Translations under genes and position numbers: made by a program
In this document: positions 25,914 through 34,735 of the stretch, piece after piece
How the letters are laid out: every line of letters begins with the position of its first letter
Position numbering within the stretch: position 1 is the first letter of the stretch
The notes under the pieces: generated by a model
What the model saw: only the letters and a program-made list of their open reading frames with translations
Told to the model about the DNA's origin: nothing
The model's database searches: none
Assembly: GCA_036802945.1 (NCBI GenBank)
Contig: DAIRVG010000004.1
Location: 62,001 to 126,000, forward strand
Direction of reading: 5' to 3'
From: Gp6-AA40 sp036802945
Lineage (GTDB): Bacteria; Acidobacteriota; Vicinamibacteria; Vicinamibacterales; UBA2999
DNA: 64,000 nucleotides

Positions 25914-27305
25914 TTACCTGGGCAGTCTCTCCGGCATATCCGCAATCACATAGGTGACCACCGAGATTGCCGCGGCCGCCTTGGCCACTTCCTCGGGCGC
26001 GATGCGCTCCACGGTGTCCGCTGCCGTATGGTGGATCGTGAAATAGCGCGTCGGATCGCCCATGTACGCCATCGTCGGCGCGCGGCCCGCCTGCGCGATC
26101 GGATCGATGTCCGCCCCGCCGCCGCCTGAAATCGTATCGGCCAGGTTGAGCACTGTCATGAGCGAGGTAATGTCGCGAATGATGCTGCGCGCCGCAAGAC
26201 TCCCCGAGAATCCAAAACGCGCCGGCTCGAACACGCCGGAATCGGCTTCGAGCGCGAAGACGTGATTGTTGGCGGTTGAGGCGTATTTCTCCGCATAGGC
26301 CACGGCGCCGCGCGTGCCGTTCTCTTCGTTGGTCCACAACACCAGACGCACGGTCCGCCTCGGCTGGATGCCAAGCTTTTTCATCAGGCGGAGTGCTTCC
26401 CACGTCGCCACGCACCCGACACCATCGTCAGAGGCGCCGGCGCCAACGTCCCATGAATCCAGGTGTCCGCCGATCACGACGATCTCGTCCGGCTTTTCGC
26501 GGCCGCGAATCTCCGCGACCACGTTCGCCGACTCTGCGTCGCCTTCGCTGTGTCCTTCGAGCATGAGGCGCACGCGCACCTTGCGCCCGCGCGCCGAGAG
26601 CCGCGCTATCCGGTTGGCGTCCTCGGCGGCAATCGCCGCCGCGGGAATGGGCGGCATGTCCGATTGGTACTGCACGCTGCCGGTGTGGGCCGTGCGCAAG
26701 CCCGTCGGGCCAACCGATCGCACGAGCGCCGCCACAGCGCCGGCCTGCGCGGCGGCCCGGGCGCTGCCGGTGCGGTAGCTCACGGTGTCCGCGTAATTGG
26801 TGAACGCCTGGTTGAAGAGGACAATGCGCCCTTTCGCGTCGGCGGCATGGGTCCGCAGGTCGTTGAAGCTGTCAACGACGAGCACTTCGGCTTCGAGACC
26901 GCCGGGGGGCGTGGCGACGGTTCCGCCGAGACCCAGCAAGGCGATCGTGTGCCGCGCCGGATCGACGATTTCCGCGCTTTCGCGGCCGCGGACCCAGCGG
27001 GTCACCATCACCTTCTCGGCGCGCACGTTCTCGAGACCGTCCTTCTTCATGGTCTCGACCGCCCACCCGATCGCGCGATTGAGGTTCTCGGATCCGCTGA
27101 GACGATGGCCGTAGGTGTCGGTCATCTCGGCAAGACGCTGCCAGGCGAAGTCGTCGGCGGTCGCCGCTTTGATGAGACGGGTGGCGGTATCGCGATACGC
27201 GTTAATCCAGCCTGGAGCCCAGACTGACTGCGCACCGGCATCCGCCGTGATGGCGGCGAGCACCGCGAGGCACAGGACAAATGGGGGAATCCGCATGGTC
27301 CGCAT
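25914..27305 (-). CDS. Secreted M28-family aminopeptidase with PA domain
   Basis: A 463-residue zinc peptidase with a signal peptide (IPPFVLCLAVLAAITADAGAQ). A PA (protease-associated) insertion covers roughly residues 115-245. The M28 catalytic domain follows with the metal ligands in order: GGHLDSWD (His, Asp), GASDDGVG (Asp), TNEENG (Glu pair), EADSG (Asp) and IHHTAAD (His). This arrangement fits glutamate carboxypeptidase-like/carboxypeptidase Q-like enzymes. The first in-frame ATG at 27305 is used; ATG 27296 is an alternative. It probably degrades peptides in the periplasm. Confidence 0.93.
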   Translation of the reverse strand: MRTMRIPPFVLCLAVLAAITADAGAQSVWAPGWINAYRDTATRLIKAATADDFAWQRLAEMTDTYGHRLSGSENLNRAIGWAVETMKKDGLENVRAEKVMVTRWVRGRESAEIVDPARHTIALLGLGGTVATPPGGLEAEVLVVDSFNDLRTHAADAKGRIVLFNQAFTNYADTVSYRTGSARAAAQAGAVAALVRSVGPTGLRTAHTGSVQYQSDMPPIPAAAIAAEDANRIARLSARGRKVRVRLMLEGHSEGDAESANVVAEIRGREKPDEIVVIGGHLDSWDVGAGASDDGVGCVATWEALRLMKKLGIQPRRTVRLVLWTNEENGTRGAVAYAEKYASTANNHVFALEADSGVFEPARFGFSGSLAARSIIRDITSLMTVLNLADTISGGGGADIDPIAQAGRAPTMAYMGDPTRYFTIHHTAADTVERIAPEEVAKAAAAISVVTYVIADMPERLPR

Positions 27306-27338
27306 CAACGGACAAGGGTATCAGATGCGCGTGGAATA

Positions 27339-27705
27339 ATGACCGTCTCCCAACGAATGGCCGACCGCGATTCAAGGCTGTACTTCTACGACACCATGGC
27401 CGACCGGTTTGACGAGCTTGTCAACGCGTCGACCTCCGGCGGCGCCTCGAAATTGTTTTAGGGGAGCTGCTCGGGACCGCGGATGACGGGAGTATCGGTA
27501 CTCGACGTCGGCTGCGGCAGCGGATGGTTCAGCCACGAGGCGCGGCGCCCGGGTCACGTCGCTCGGCATCGCGCTCCGGCTGCTGCACGAAACGCGGCGG
27601 AAGGTCGTCACCGACCATGTGAACGCCGATGCCTGTGCGCTCCCGTTCGCGGATGCGTCATTCGATCTGGTGATTTCGTCAGAGTGTATCGACTCTGCCG
27701 CATGA
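27339..27705 (+). pseudogene. Frameshifted and truncated SAM-dependent methyltransferase
   Basis: Pieces of a class I methyltransferase appear in three different frames in the right order: an N-terminal LYFYDTMADRFDELVNAS, then RRLEIVLGELLGTAD after a frameshift near 27435, then VSVLDVGCGSGWFSHEA (SAM-binding motif I) after another near 27485, then RVTSLGIALRLLHETRRK to FADASFDLVISSECI after a third near 27550. The coding trace ends at about 27693, where it meets the start of a response-regulator gene on the other strand. At least three indels and a truncation make a functional product unlikely. Sequencing error is a less likely cause because the 3' end is also lost. Confidence 0.8.
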
Positions 27706-27755
27706 GGTTCATCTTCAACAAGCAGAATGCGCATCCCAGTGACCGAGGCCGCCAA
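27694..27755 (-). pseudogene. 5' fragment of a two-component response regulator gene
   Basis: On the minus strand, MRILLVEDEPHAA begins at 27734 (or seven codons earlier at 27755). This is the typical first beta-strand and acidic pocket of OmpR-type receiver domains. It runs straight into the antisense of the methyltransferase remnant, so only the first dozen or so codons survive. It lies next to an RND efflux operon, where such regulators are often found. Confidence 0.6.
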
Positions 27756-27772
27756 TGATAGCCTCTACCTGA

Positions 27773-27830
27773 AGTCGGGAGTCGGGAGTCGGGATTCGGG
27801 ATTCGGGATTCGGGATTCGAATGCGATTTC
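27773..27830. repeat. Tandem GGGAGTC/GGGATTC heptamers
   Basis: Two to three GGGAGTC units are followed by four GGGATTC units without interruption. No full complementary arm is present. It lies between the methyltransferase/response-regulator remnants and the TolC gene, possibly within the promoter region of the efflux operon. Confidence 0.85.
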
Positions 27831-27920
27831 CATGGATCCCGGATCCCTGTCTGTCATCGTCTATTCATGAACGGTCGACCATGCTGTCGATCTTTTCACC
27901 ATGGAGGTGCTCGCGTGGTG

Positions 27921-29153
27921 ATGCCGCGCCACGGTAAGGTCCGCGCGCTCGGCGCGTGCGTCATCGCTCTCCTCTTCGCCTCAACCGCCGCTGCGCAAGT
28001 TGTTCCGGGTGGTTCGCTCACGCTCCAGGCCGCCATGGACCGCGCATTCAGCGCCAATCCGACGATTGCGGCAGCGCGCCTGCGTGGCGCGATTAACCTA
28101 GCGGCTCTCGGGGTCGCCCGTGAGCGCCTCAACCCCGAAGCGGCCGTCGAAATCGCCAAAGAAACGCCACGACAGTCGTTCGGCCTCGCGGTGCCGTTCG
28201 AGCTCGGCGGTAAGCGGGCGAAGCGAATTGCCGTCGGTGAAGCCACGGTACGTGCCGGCGAAGCGGAAATCGCGGCGACCGTCGCGCAGGTCCGCAATGA
28301 CGTCCGCCGCGCGTACTACGGTGTCGTTGTCGCCGACGCGCGTCTGATCCTGCTGAATGAAATGCGCGACATTGCCGTGCGGGTCCGCGACACCGCCCAG
28401 CAGCGGTTCGAGGCCGGCAGCGCGCCGCGGCTGGAAGTCATGCAGGCGCAGCTGACGCTCGCCTCCGCTGAGAACGAAGCGACGGCTGCCCAGGGAAACG
28501 CCGTCGCTGCTCGCGCAGAGTTGAACGCGCTCCTCGGTCAGCCGCTCGATACGGTGACGTCCTTGTCGACCGCCGTCGATGCCAGCGGGCCGGTGACGAC
28601 CGCAGCCGCCATGACGCTCGCGCAGACGGCGAGTACCGAGCTCATCGTGATCGATCGACAGATCGAGACGCAGCGCGCCAGAATCCTGCTCGCCCAGGCG
28701 CTCCGGGTGCCGGACGTCATTCCGGCGGCCGTGCTCACGCATGACGCGCAGCCGGAATTCACGTACGGGTGGCGCGCCGGCGTCGCAGTGACCCTTCCCC
28801 TATTTACCTCGCATCGCGCCGGGGTCCTCGTGGAGCAGACGACCCTGGATCAGCTCAACGCGCAGCGACAGGCGACGCTCGTCACCATCAACGGCGCCGT
28901 GACCGCCGCCGCGGTCACCGTCCAGGCGCAACGGCAGCTCTACGTGCGGTACCGCGATGAAATCATCCCGCAGGCGCAACAGGTCGAGCAGCTCGCCCAG
29001 GAGTCTTACCAGCTCGGACAGACCGGCATTGCGGCGCTGCTCCAGGCGCTCCAGGCGACGCGCGACGCCCGCCTCCGCGCCATTGATGCCGTTTCCCTTT
29101 TTCAGAACGCGCTCGCGGATCTCGAGCGCGCGATAGGGGCTCCCCTCCCATGA
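27921..29153 (+). CDS. TolC-family outer-membrane efflux protein (CzcC-like)
   Basis: A 410-residue outer-membrane channel of a tripartite RND efflux system, with a signal peptide (ALGACVIALLFASTAAAQ). It has two OEP repeats of long alpha-helices, and the segment PFELGGKRAKRIAVGEA is reminiscent of CzcC/CusC-type proteins. The start ATG 27921 (after GTGGTG) follows GGAGGTG. Its stop overlaps the start of the membrane-fusion gene by four bases (ATGA), the first of two coupled junctions in the operon. The substrate is not evident. Confidence 0.9.
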   Translation: MPRHGKVRALGACVIALLFASTAAAQVVPGGSLTLQAAMDRAFSANPTIAAARLRGAINLAALGVARERLNPEAAVEIAKETPRQSFGLAVPFELGGKRAKRIAVGEATVRAGEAEIAATVAQVRNDVRRAYYGVVVADARLILLNEMRDIAVRVRDTAQQRFEAGSAPRLEVMQAQLTLASAENEATAAQGNAVAARAELNALLGQPLDTVTSLSTAVDASGPVTTAAAMTLAQTASTELIVIDRQIETQRARILLAQALRVPDVIPAAVLTHDAQPEFTYGWRAGVAVTLPLFTSHRAGVLVEQTTLDQLNAQRQATLVTINGAVTAAAVTVQAQRQLYVRYRDEIIPQAQQVEQLAQESYQLGQTGIAALLQALQATRDARLRAIDAVSLFQNALADLERAIGAPLP

Positions 29154-30370
29154 GACTCATGACTTGCACCCTCTTCAATTCCCAACCTCCAATCCCCAAC
29201 TCCCAAGGCGCGACGCGGAGCTCCTTGGAAGTTGGGAGTTGGAAATTGGGAATTGTCGCTGTGATGTTCGTCGTTGCGGCGGCAGCGGGGTGCAGCAAGC
29301 AGACGGCGGAAGAAGTCGTCAGCGAAACGGTGGTACCGGTGATGACGGCGCCGGCAGTGACTGGGCCGATCCGTGGCCGCGTGCACGCCACGGGTCTCAT
29401 ATCTCCTGCGCCCGGCGCCGACCTCGTGGTCATCGCCCCCGAAGCGGCCCGCATCGTGGAGATTCCGCACGCTGAAGGCGATCGCGTCAGACAAGGGGAC
29501 GTCCTCGTCCGCTTCGAAATTCCGAGCTCCGCGGCGGAAGTGCAGAAGCAGGTCGCGGAAGTCCAGCGCGCACAGGCGGCGCTCGCGAATGCGAAGGCAA
29601 ACCAGGTCCGCGCCCACGACCTGTTCGAGCGCGGCATTGCGGCGCGGAAGGACGTGGAAGACGCCGACCGCGCGGTGGCTGACGCGGAGGCAGCGCTCGC
29701 CCAGGCCGAGGCGGCCGGCGCTGCGGCCAACCTCGTCGCCGCGCGCTCGGTCGTGCGCGCGACATTCAACGGCGTGGTCGCGAAGCGGTACCACAACCCC
29801 GGGGATCTCGTCGAACCGGTGTCGGCCGACCCGGTGCTCCGAGCCATCGATCCGAGACGGCTCGAAGTCGTCGCCTCCGTGCCGCTGGCCGACTCGGCGC
29901 GCATCGTCATCGGCGCTCCCGCGCACCTCACGGCCGTCGCTGCCGGCGACCCGGAGGTCGGCCTCAAGGTCCTCTCGCGACCGGCCGCCGTCGACGTCGG
30001 CACCGCAACGATCCCGGTCCGCCTCGCGTTCAACGCGCCGACGAATTTCCCCGCCGGCACGCCGGTCGAAGTCGAGATCGAGGCGGAGCTGCATCCGAAC
30101 GCCGTGCTGATTCCAGCTCCCGCGCTCGTGCGCGAGGGTGAAGAGACCGCGGTGTTCGTCGTGAACGGCGACAAGGCCGAGCGACGACCCGTGCAGATCG
30201 GTCTGACGGACGGCGAGCACATCGAGATCGTCTCGGGAGTCAAGGCGGGTGAAACGGTCATCGTGGACGGACAGGCGGGGCTGCCCGACGGTGCGACGAT
30301 CAGCATCGGGAATCCCGCAGGCGCCGCCAAGTCGGGAGCGGACTCAGCTGACGACAAAGGCGAAAAGTGA
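29150..30370 (+). CDS. RND efflux membrane-fusion lipoprotein with repeat-derived N-terminus
   Basis: A 406-residue periplasmic adaptor. The lipobox AAAAGC (Cys about residue 44) follows a hydrophobic stretch (IVAVMFVVAAAA). A biotinyl/lipoyl-like region, a coiled-coil hairpin (about 120-195, Ala/Glu-rich), a beta-barrel and a membrane-proximal domain follow. The ATG at 29150 overlaps the TolC stop. The first 35 residues before the hydrophobic stretch are encoded by an inverted heptamer repeat (29176-29255), so the signal peptide is either extended by repeat-coded residues or begins later (TTG near 29245 or ATG 29263). This is unusual for an adaptor protein. Confidence 0.88.
   Translation: MRLMTCTLFNSQPPIPNSQGATRSSLEVGSWKLGIVAVMFVVAAAAGCSKQTAEEVVSETVVPVMTAPAVTGPIRGRVHATGLISPAPGADLVVIAPEAARIVEIPHAEGDRVRQGDVLVRFEIPSSAAEVQKQVAEVQRAQAALANAKANQVRAHDLFERGIAARKDVEDADRAVADAEAALAQAEAAGAAANLVAARSVVRATFNGVVAKRYHNPGDLVEPVSADPVLRAIDPRRLEVVASVPLADSARIVIGAPAHLTAVAAGDPEVGLKVLSRPAAVDVGTATIPVRLAFNAPTNFPAGTPVEVEIEAELHPNAVLIPAPALVREGEETAVFVVNGDKAERRPVQIGLTDGEHIEIVSGVKAGETVIVDGQAGLPDGATISIGNPAGAAKSGADSADDKGEK
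29176..29255. repeat. Inverted heptamer repeat inside the membrane-fusion protein gene
   Basis: Left arm 29176-29208 (CCCAAC/CTCCAA units about every 7 bases) and right arm 29223-29255 (GTTGGGA GTTGGAA ATTGGGA) are complementary over about 33 bases with about six mismatches. The loop is about 14 bases. The element is read in frame at the start of the membrane-fusion protein gene. It is nearly the same element as 51949-52012. Confidence 0.9.
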
Positions 30371-33300
30371 ACGTCGCAGCCCTTGCCCTGAAGCAGTCCC
30401 GCGCTGCCGTGCTCCTGGCGGGCGCCCTCGTCGTCGGAGGCGTCCTCGCGGCGCTCTCGTTGCCGAGCAGCATCTATCCGCCGCTGGAGTTCCCTCGCAT
30501 TGCTATCGTCGCGCACTCGGGCACGCTGCCCCCGCAGTCGATGTCGCTCATCGTCACGCGCCCGATCGAGCAGGTCGTCATGGCTGTGCCGGGTGTGAGG
30601 CGCGTGCGATCGAAGAGCATCCGCGGCGGTGCCGAGATTTCCGCGCAGTTCGATCCGTCGACCGACATGGTGACGGCGCTGCAGATGGTGCAGAACCGGG
30701 TGGCGGAGATCACGGGAGATCTGCCGATGGGAACCCAGCTCCAGATCGAGCGGATGACGCCGGCCATCTTTCCGGTGTTCATCATGAGCCTGACGGGCTC
30801 GCTGTCAACGCCGGATCTCTACGACTACGCGAACTTCGTCGTCAAGCCGGAGATCGCGCGGGTGCCCGGCGCGGGGACCATTGAGGTGCAGGCGAGTGAC
30901 ACCCGAGAGATCGAAGTGATCCTCGATCCCGCGCGTCTCATGGCTGCGCAGCTCACGGTTGTTGACGTCTCCGACGCGCTGCTCAAACAGAACACGATCC
31001 TCCCCGTTGGGCGTTTCGCGGAGTCGGGCCAGCAGCACCTGACGCTCGCATCCGGCCTCTGGAAGAACGCGAACGAAATCGCAAATGCCCCGGTCAAGGT
31101 CAGGAACGGCGCCACGCTTCGCGTGTCGGACCTGGGCACGGTCACCCCCGGTTCGCCCGACCGCACCCTGCTCATCACGGGCAACGGACGCGACGCGGTG
31201 TCAATGAGCATTTCCCAGCAGATTGGCGCCAACATTCTCGATCTCAAAGCGGGATTGGACGCCGCGCTCGCCAGCCTCGCGAAGACGCTTCCGGCCGGCA
31301 TCAAGATGAACCGCGTCTACGACCTCGCGCAGTTCGTCGAAGAGTCGATCGTGAGCGTCCGCGATGCCATCCTGATCGGCGGCTTCCTCGCCATCGTGGT
31401 CCTCCTCGTGTTCCTCCGCGATTGGCGGCTGACGATGATCGCGGCGGTCACGCTGCCGATGGCGGTTATCCCGACGTTCGTCTTCATGTGGCTGTTCGGT
31501 GGAACGATCAACTTGATGTCGCTGGGCGGCCTGGCCGTGGCGATCGGCCTGGTCATCGACGACGCAGTGGTGGTCGTCGAGAACATTCACCGCCGCGCCG
31601 GCGAAGGCGGGAGCAGCGTCATCGACGCGGTTTCGCAGCTAATGGCGCCGCTCGTCAGCTCCACGCTCACGACCGTGGTCGTGTTCACACCGCTGGGGTT
31701 GCTGTCGGGTGTGCCGGGCCAGTTCTTCCGCGCACTCTCGATGAGCCTCTCGGTGGCTGTGCTCGTCTCGCTGGCGCTGTCGATCAGTGTCGTGCCGCTG
31801 ATGGCGCGGTGGGCCGCCACTCACCATAAACCGAGCGGTGAGTCACACGGCCGCGTCGAACGAGTCTACGAGCGGATGCTGGCGGTGATGGTCGGGCGAC
31901 CGATCGCCGCCATCGTTGTCGCTGTATTGCTGGCGGCGCTGACCGTGGTGCTCTTCCTTCGGGTCGGAACCGGGTTCTTCCCCGCCGCCGATGAGGGCGG
32001 CTTCGTGCTCGACTACATCACGCCCGCCGGCAGCGCGCTGACCGAAACCGACCGCCAGGTGCGGAAGATCGAGCAGATCGTCTCGGAGACGCCCGAAGTC
32101 GCCGCATACTCGCGCCGCACCGGCTCCGAGCTCGGCCTCTTCGCAACCGCACAGAACACCGGTGACATCCTCGTGCGTTTGAAGCCGCGCAACCAGCGGA
32201 GCCGCTCGTCGGAAGAAGTTATCAGCGAGGTTCGGGAGAAAGTGAACGAGGCCGCGCCGCTGGTCGAGATCGAGTTCGTGCAGCTTCTGCAGGATATGCT
32301 CGGCGACCTCGAAGGCAATCCCGAGCCCATCGAGGTGAAGATCTTCGGTGACGACCCCAATCGGTTGGCAGGGCTTGCCGGCCCTGTCGAAGCGATGATG
32401 AACACGGTGATGGGTGTCGTCGACGTGGTTGGCCCGCAAGAGGGCAATCCGGAAGCGACCTGGAACATCGACCCGGTGGCGGCCGGCCGGTACGGCCTGA
32501 CCGTGCAGGATGTTTCGGATCAACTCGCGGGCAACTGGCTGGGCACGGTAGCAACCGACCTGCGCCTGGCCGATCGCACCGTCCCCGTTCGCGTTCGGCT
32601 GCCCGACTCGTTCCGGTTCAATCCGAACAATCTGGCGCAGACGCTGATCCGGACGCCGCCACCCGATGGCAAGCCAATTCCGGTGTCCGAGGTCGCGTCG
32701 ATGGAGCGCGCCAACGGACAGGGCGAGCTCATGCGCGAGAATCTCCGCCCGATGGCCGTGGTCAGCGGCCGCCTGGAGGGGCGAGACCTTGGCAGCGCGG
32801 TCGCTGAAATCCAGACAAACCTCGACAAGCTCACGCTTCCGATCGGCTACACCTACGAGATCGGCGGGCAGTACCAGTCGCAGGCGCAGGCATTCCGAGA
32901 GCTGCTCATGGTTTTTGCCCTGGCTGTGTTCCTTGTCTTCACGATTCTCGTGATCCAGTTCCGTGCGTGGACACCCGCAATCCTGATCCTCCTGGCAGCG
33001 CCCCTTTCACTGGGCGGCGCGCTGGTACTGCTGCTCCTGACGGGCACCGATCTGAATATCTCCTCGGCGATGGGGATCATCCTTCTGGTCGGCCTCGTGG
33101 TGAAGAACGGCATCATGCTCCTCGACTTCTCCGAGAAACTGCACGGGGAGGGCGAGCCGTTCGAGTCGGCCATCGCCCACGCCGGCCGCATCCGTCTCCG
33201 GCCGATCCTGATGACGACGTTCTGCACCCTCTTCGGGCTACTGCCGCTGGCGCTTGGCCTAGGGGCAGGCGCCGAGCTGCAGAAACCGCTCGCACTCGCG

Positions 33301-33393
33301 GTAATTGGCGGTCTCGCCCTTTCAACGCCCGTCACGCTGCTCGTCGTGCCGGGACTGTACGCGGCAATCAAGGTCGGAGCAAATAAGTCTTAG
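30367..33393 (+). CDS. RND-family efflux pump inner-membrane transporter
   Basis: A 1008-residue AcrB/CusA-type proton-driven pump. It has an N-terminal helix, large periplasmic loops after TM1 and TM7, and the proton-relay pair in TM4 visible as GLVIDDAVVVVENIHRR. The second half starts near GRPIAAIVVAVLLAALTVVLFLRVGTGFFP. The C-terminal TM region carries AIMGIILLVGLVVKNGIMLLDF-like sequence. The GTG start at 30367 overlaps the adaptor stop. With TolC and the adaptor it forms a complete tripartite export system; metal-specific residues were not evident, so drug, lipid or metabolite export is equally possible. Confidence 0.94.
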   Translation: MNVAALALKQSRAAVLLAGALVVGGVLAALSLPSSIYPPLEFPRIAIVAHSGTLPPQSMSLIVTRPIEQVVMAVPGVRRVRSKSIRGGAEISAQFDPSTDMVTALQMVQNRVAEITGDLPMGTQLQIERMTPAIFPVFIMSLTGSLSTPDLYDYANFVVKPEIARVPGAGTIEVQASDTREIEVILDPARLMAAQLTVVDVSDALLKQNTILPVGRFAESGQQHLTLASGLWKNANEIANAPVKVRNGATLRVSDLGTVTPGSPDRTLLITGNGRDAVSMSISQQIGANILDLKAGLDAALASLAKTLPAGIKMNRVYDLAQFVEESIVSVRDAILIGGFLAIVVLLVFLRDWRLTMIAAVTLPMAVIPTFVFMWLFGGTINLMSLGGLAVAIGLVIDDAVVVVENIHRRAGEGGSSVIDAVSQLMAPLVSSTLTTVVVFTPLGLLSGVPGQFFRALSMSLSVAVLVSLALSISVVPLMARWAATHHKPSGESHGRVERVYERMLAVMVGRPIAAIVVAVLLAALTVVLFLRVGTGFFPAADEGGFVLDYITPAGSALTETDRQVRKIEQIVSETPEVAAYSRRTGSELGLFATAQNTGDILVRLKPRNQRSRSSEEVISEVREKVNEAAPLVEIEFVQLLQDMLGDLEGNPEPIEVKIFGDDPNRLAGLAGPVEAMMNTVMGVVDVVGPQEGNPEATWNIDPVAAGRYGLTVQDVSDQLAGNWLGTVATDLRLADRTVPVRVRLPDSFRFNPNNLAQTLIRTPPPDGKPIPVSEVASMERANGQGELMRENLRPMAVVSGRLEGRDLGSAVAEIQTNLDKLTLPIGYTYEIGGQYQSQAQAFRELLMVFALAVFLVFTILVIQFRAWTPAILILLAAPLSLGGALVLLLLTGTDLNISSAMGIILLVGLVVKNGIMLLDFSEKLHGEGEPFESAIAHAGRIRLRPILMTTFCTLFGLLPLALGLGAGAELQKPLALAVIGGLALSTPVTLLVVPGLYAAIKVGANKS

Positions 33394-33412
33394 CAATTAG
33401 AAAGAGGTCTTT

Positions 33413-34429
33413 ATGCGCAAGTTGATAAGCGTCTTCGCGTGCGTGCTCGCAGGCGTTGTCGTGCAGGCGGCAGACGTCTACCGGCCGGTGAAGGAAATCG
33501 CCATTGGCGGTGAAGGCGGGTGGGATTACCTCATCGTCGATTCGGTAGCGCATCGGGTGTACACGTCGCATGCAACGAAGATCGTCGTCGCGGATACGGA
33601 GACCGGACAAGTGCTCGGCGAGATACCCGACCTGACGGGCGTACACGGGATCGCCCTTGCCCCCGAGCTCGGGCGGGGCTTCACGAGCAACGGCCGCGCG
33701 AACACATCGACGATCGTCGATCTCAAAACGCTGAAGCCACTCGGAACGGTCGCCACCGGCGCCAACCCGGACAGCATCCGATATTCGCCGTCGCACAAGG
33801 AAGTCTGGGCGTTCAACCACACCGGGAAGTCAGTCACCGTCTTCGACGCGCAGACCGGGAAAGTGATCGCGACAATCAATGTCGGCGGGGAACTGGAAGA
33901 AGCGGTTGAAGACGCGGCGGCCAACCGGATGTACGTCAACGTCGAGGACAAGGGTGTCATCGGCGTGATGGACACGCAGAAGCACACGCTCGTGGCCACG
34001 TGGCCGATTGCCGACTGCGAAGGGCCGACGGGTCTGGCCTTCGACCAGAAGAACCACCTGCTGATGAGCGCGTGCGACGGGACGATGGCGGTGACCGATA
34101 GCACGTCGGGCAAGGCGGTGACGAGCTTTCCCATCGCGGACGAGGTGGATGGGAACGGATTCGACCCGGCCACGGGGTACGCGTTCGCGTCGAGCCGCAC
34201 AGGCGTGCTGACGATTGCGCACGAGGACGCGCCGGGCAAGTTCACCGTGATTCAGACCCTGAAGACGCAGCCGTCCGGCCGGACGATGTGGCTCGACACG
34301 ACCACACACAACGTCTACGTGCCAGTCGCCGCCACGACGCCGGGCCCGAACGGACGCGCGCAGATCACGCCAAATACGATGAAGATCCTGGTCTTCGGAC
34401 CAGTCGCGCCAGTCAAGTCGACGAAGTGA
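33413..34429 (+). CDS. YncE-like secreted beta-propeller protein
   Basis: A 338-residue protein with a short signal peptide (LISVFACVLAGVVVQA) and seven-bladed-propeller-like repeats of the YVTN/YncE type (for example HGIALAPELGRGFTSNGRAN, NPDSIRYSPSHKEVWAFNHT, VTVFDAQTGKVIATINVGGE). The ATG follows AAAGAGG. It lies 20 bases after the RND pump gene on the same strand and may be the last gene of that operon. Its role is unknown; such proteins are often periplasmic and bind other proteins or nucleic acids. Confidence 0.85.
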   Translation: MRKLISVFACVLAGVVVQAADVYRPVKEIAIGGEGGWDYLIVDSVAHRVYTSHATKIVVADTETGQVLGEIPDLTGVHGIALAPELGRGFTSNGRANTSTIVDLKTLKPLGTVATGANPDSIRYSPSHKEVWAFNHTGKSVTVFDAQTGKVIATINVGGELEEAVEDAAANRMYVNVEDKGVIGVMDTQKHTLVATWPIADCEGPTGLAFDQKNHLLMSACDGTMAVTDSTSGKAVTSFPIADEVDGNGFDPATGYAFASSRTGVLTIAHEDAPGKFTVIQTLKTQPSGRTMWLDTTTHNVYVPVAATTPGPNGRAQITPNTMKILVFGPVAPVKSTK

Positions 34430-34735
34430 TCATCGTGTTCTTCGTGGTTGAGAAATCTTCGTGGACGCAAAAAGTGCGCGCAATCACGGCGACCGAAGGG
34501 TTGTGATTGCGCGCACCGGCACCCGCTGACGGGGACAAGCGCCGCAGGTGATGCACCCACGCTACCCCGCTGTCCAGGGCGCGGACTATAGGGTGAAGGC
34601 TGTATTCGGAGAGACATCAACGCCGGATGGCGGCACGCGGTCGAAACGTGCATCATCGAGCGGGAAATCAGCGTGATATCCGCCGATTCGGAGCGAAGCT
34701 GGACGGGCCGCCCGCACCATGACTACGATCGCCGC
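34430..34735. other. Spacer between YncE-like gene and histidine kinase gene
   Basis: It holds a half-element of the CACGAAG family (34434-34468, TTCTTCGTGG and CTTCGTGG units) and a perfect 14-base inverted repeat (34474-34516). I see no convincing gene. The last 63 bases are in frame with the histidine kinase and could be coding if GTG 34673 is its start. Confidence 0.6.
34474..34516. terminator. Perfect 14-bp inverted repeat, possible terminator or operator
   Basis: GTGCGCGCAATCAC (34474-34487) and its exact complement GTGATTGCGCGCAC (34503-34516) flank a 15-base loop. The stem is GC-rich at its base, but no T-tract follows, so a factor-independent terminator on the plus strand is not certain. 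It lies 3' of the YncE-like gene and 5' of the histidine kinase gene. Confidence 0.5.

Noticed and set aside
29245..29263. Downstream start of the membrane-fusion protein as the only possible start
   Set aside because: The ATGA overlap with the TolC gene is typical of coupled operons, so the upstream ATG cannot be discarded; both are noted.
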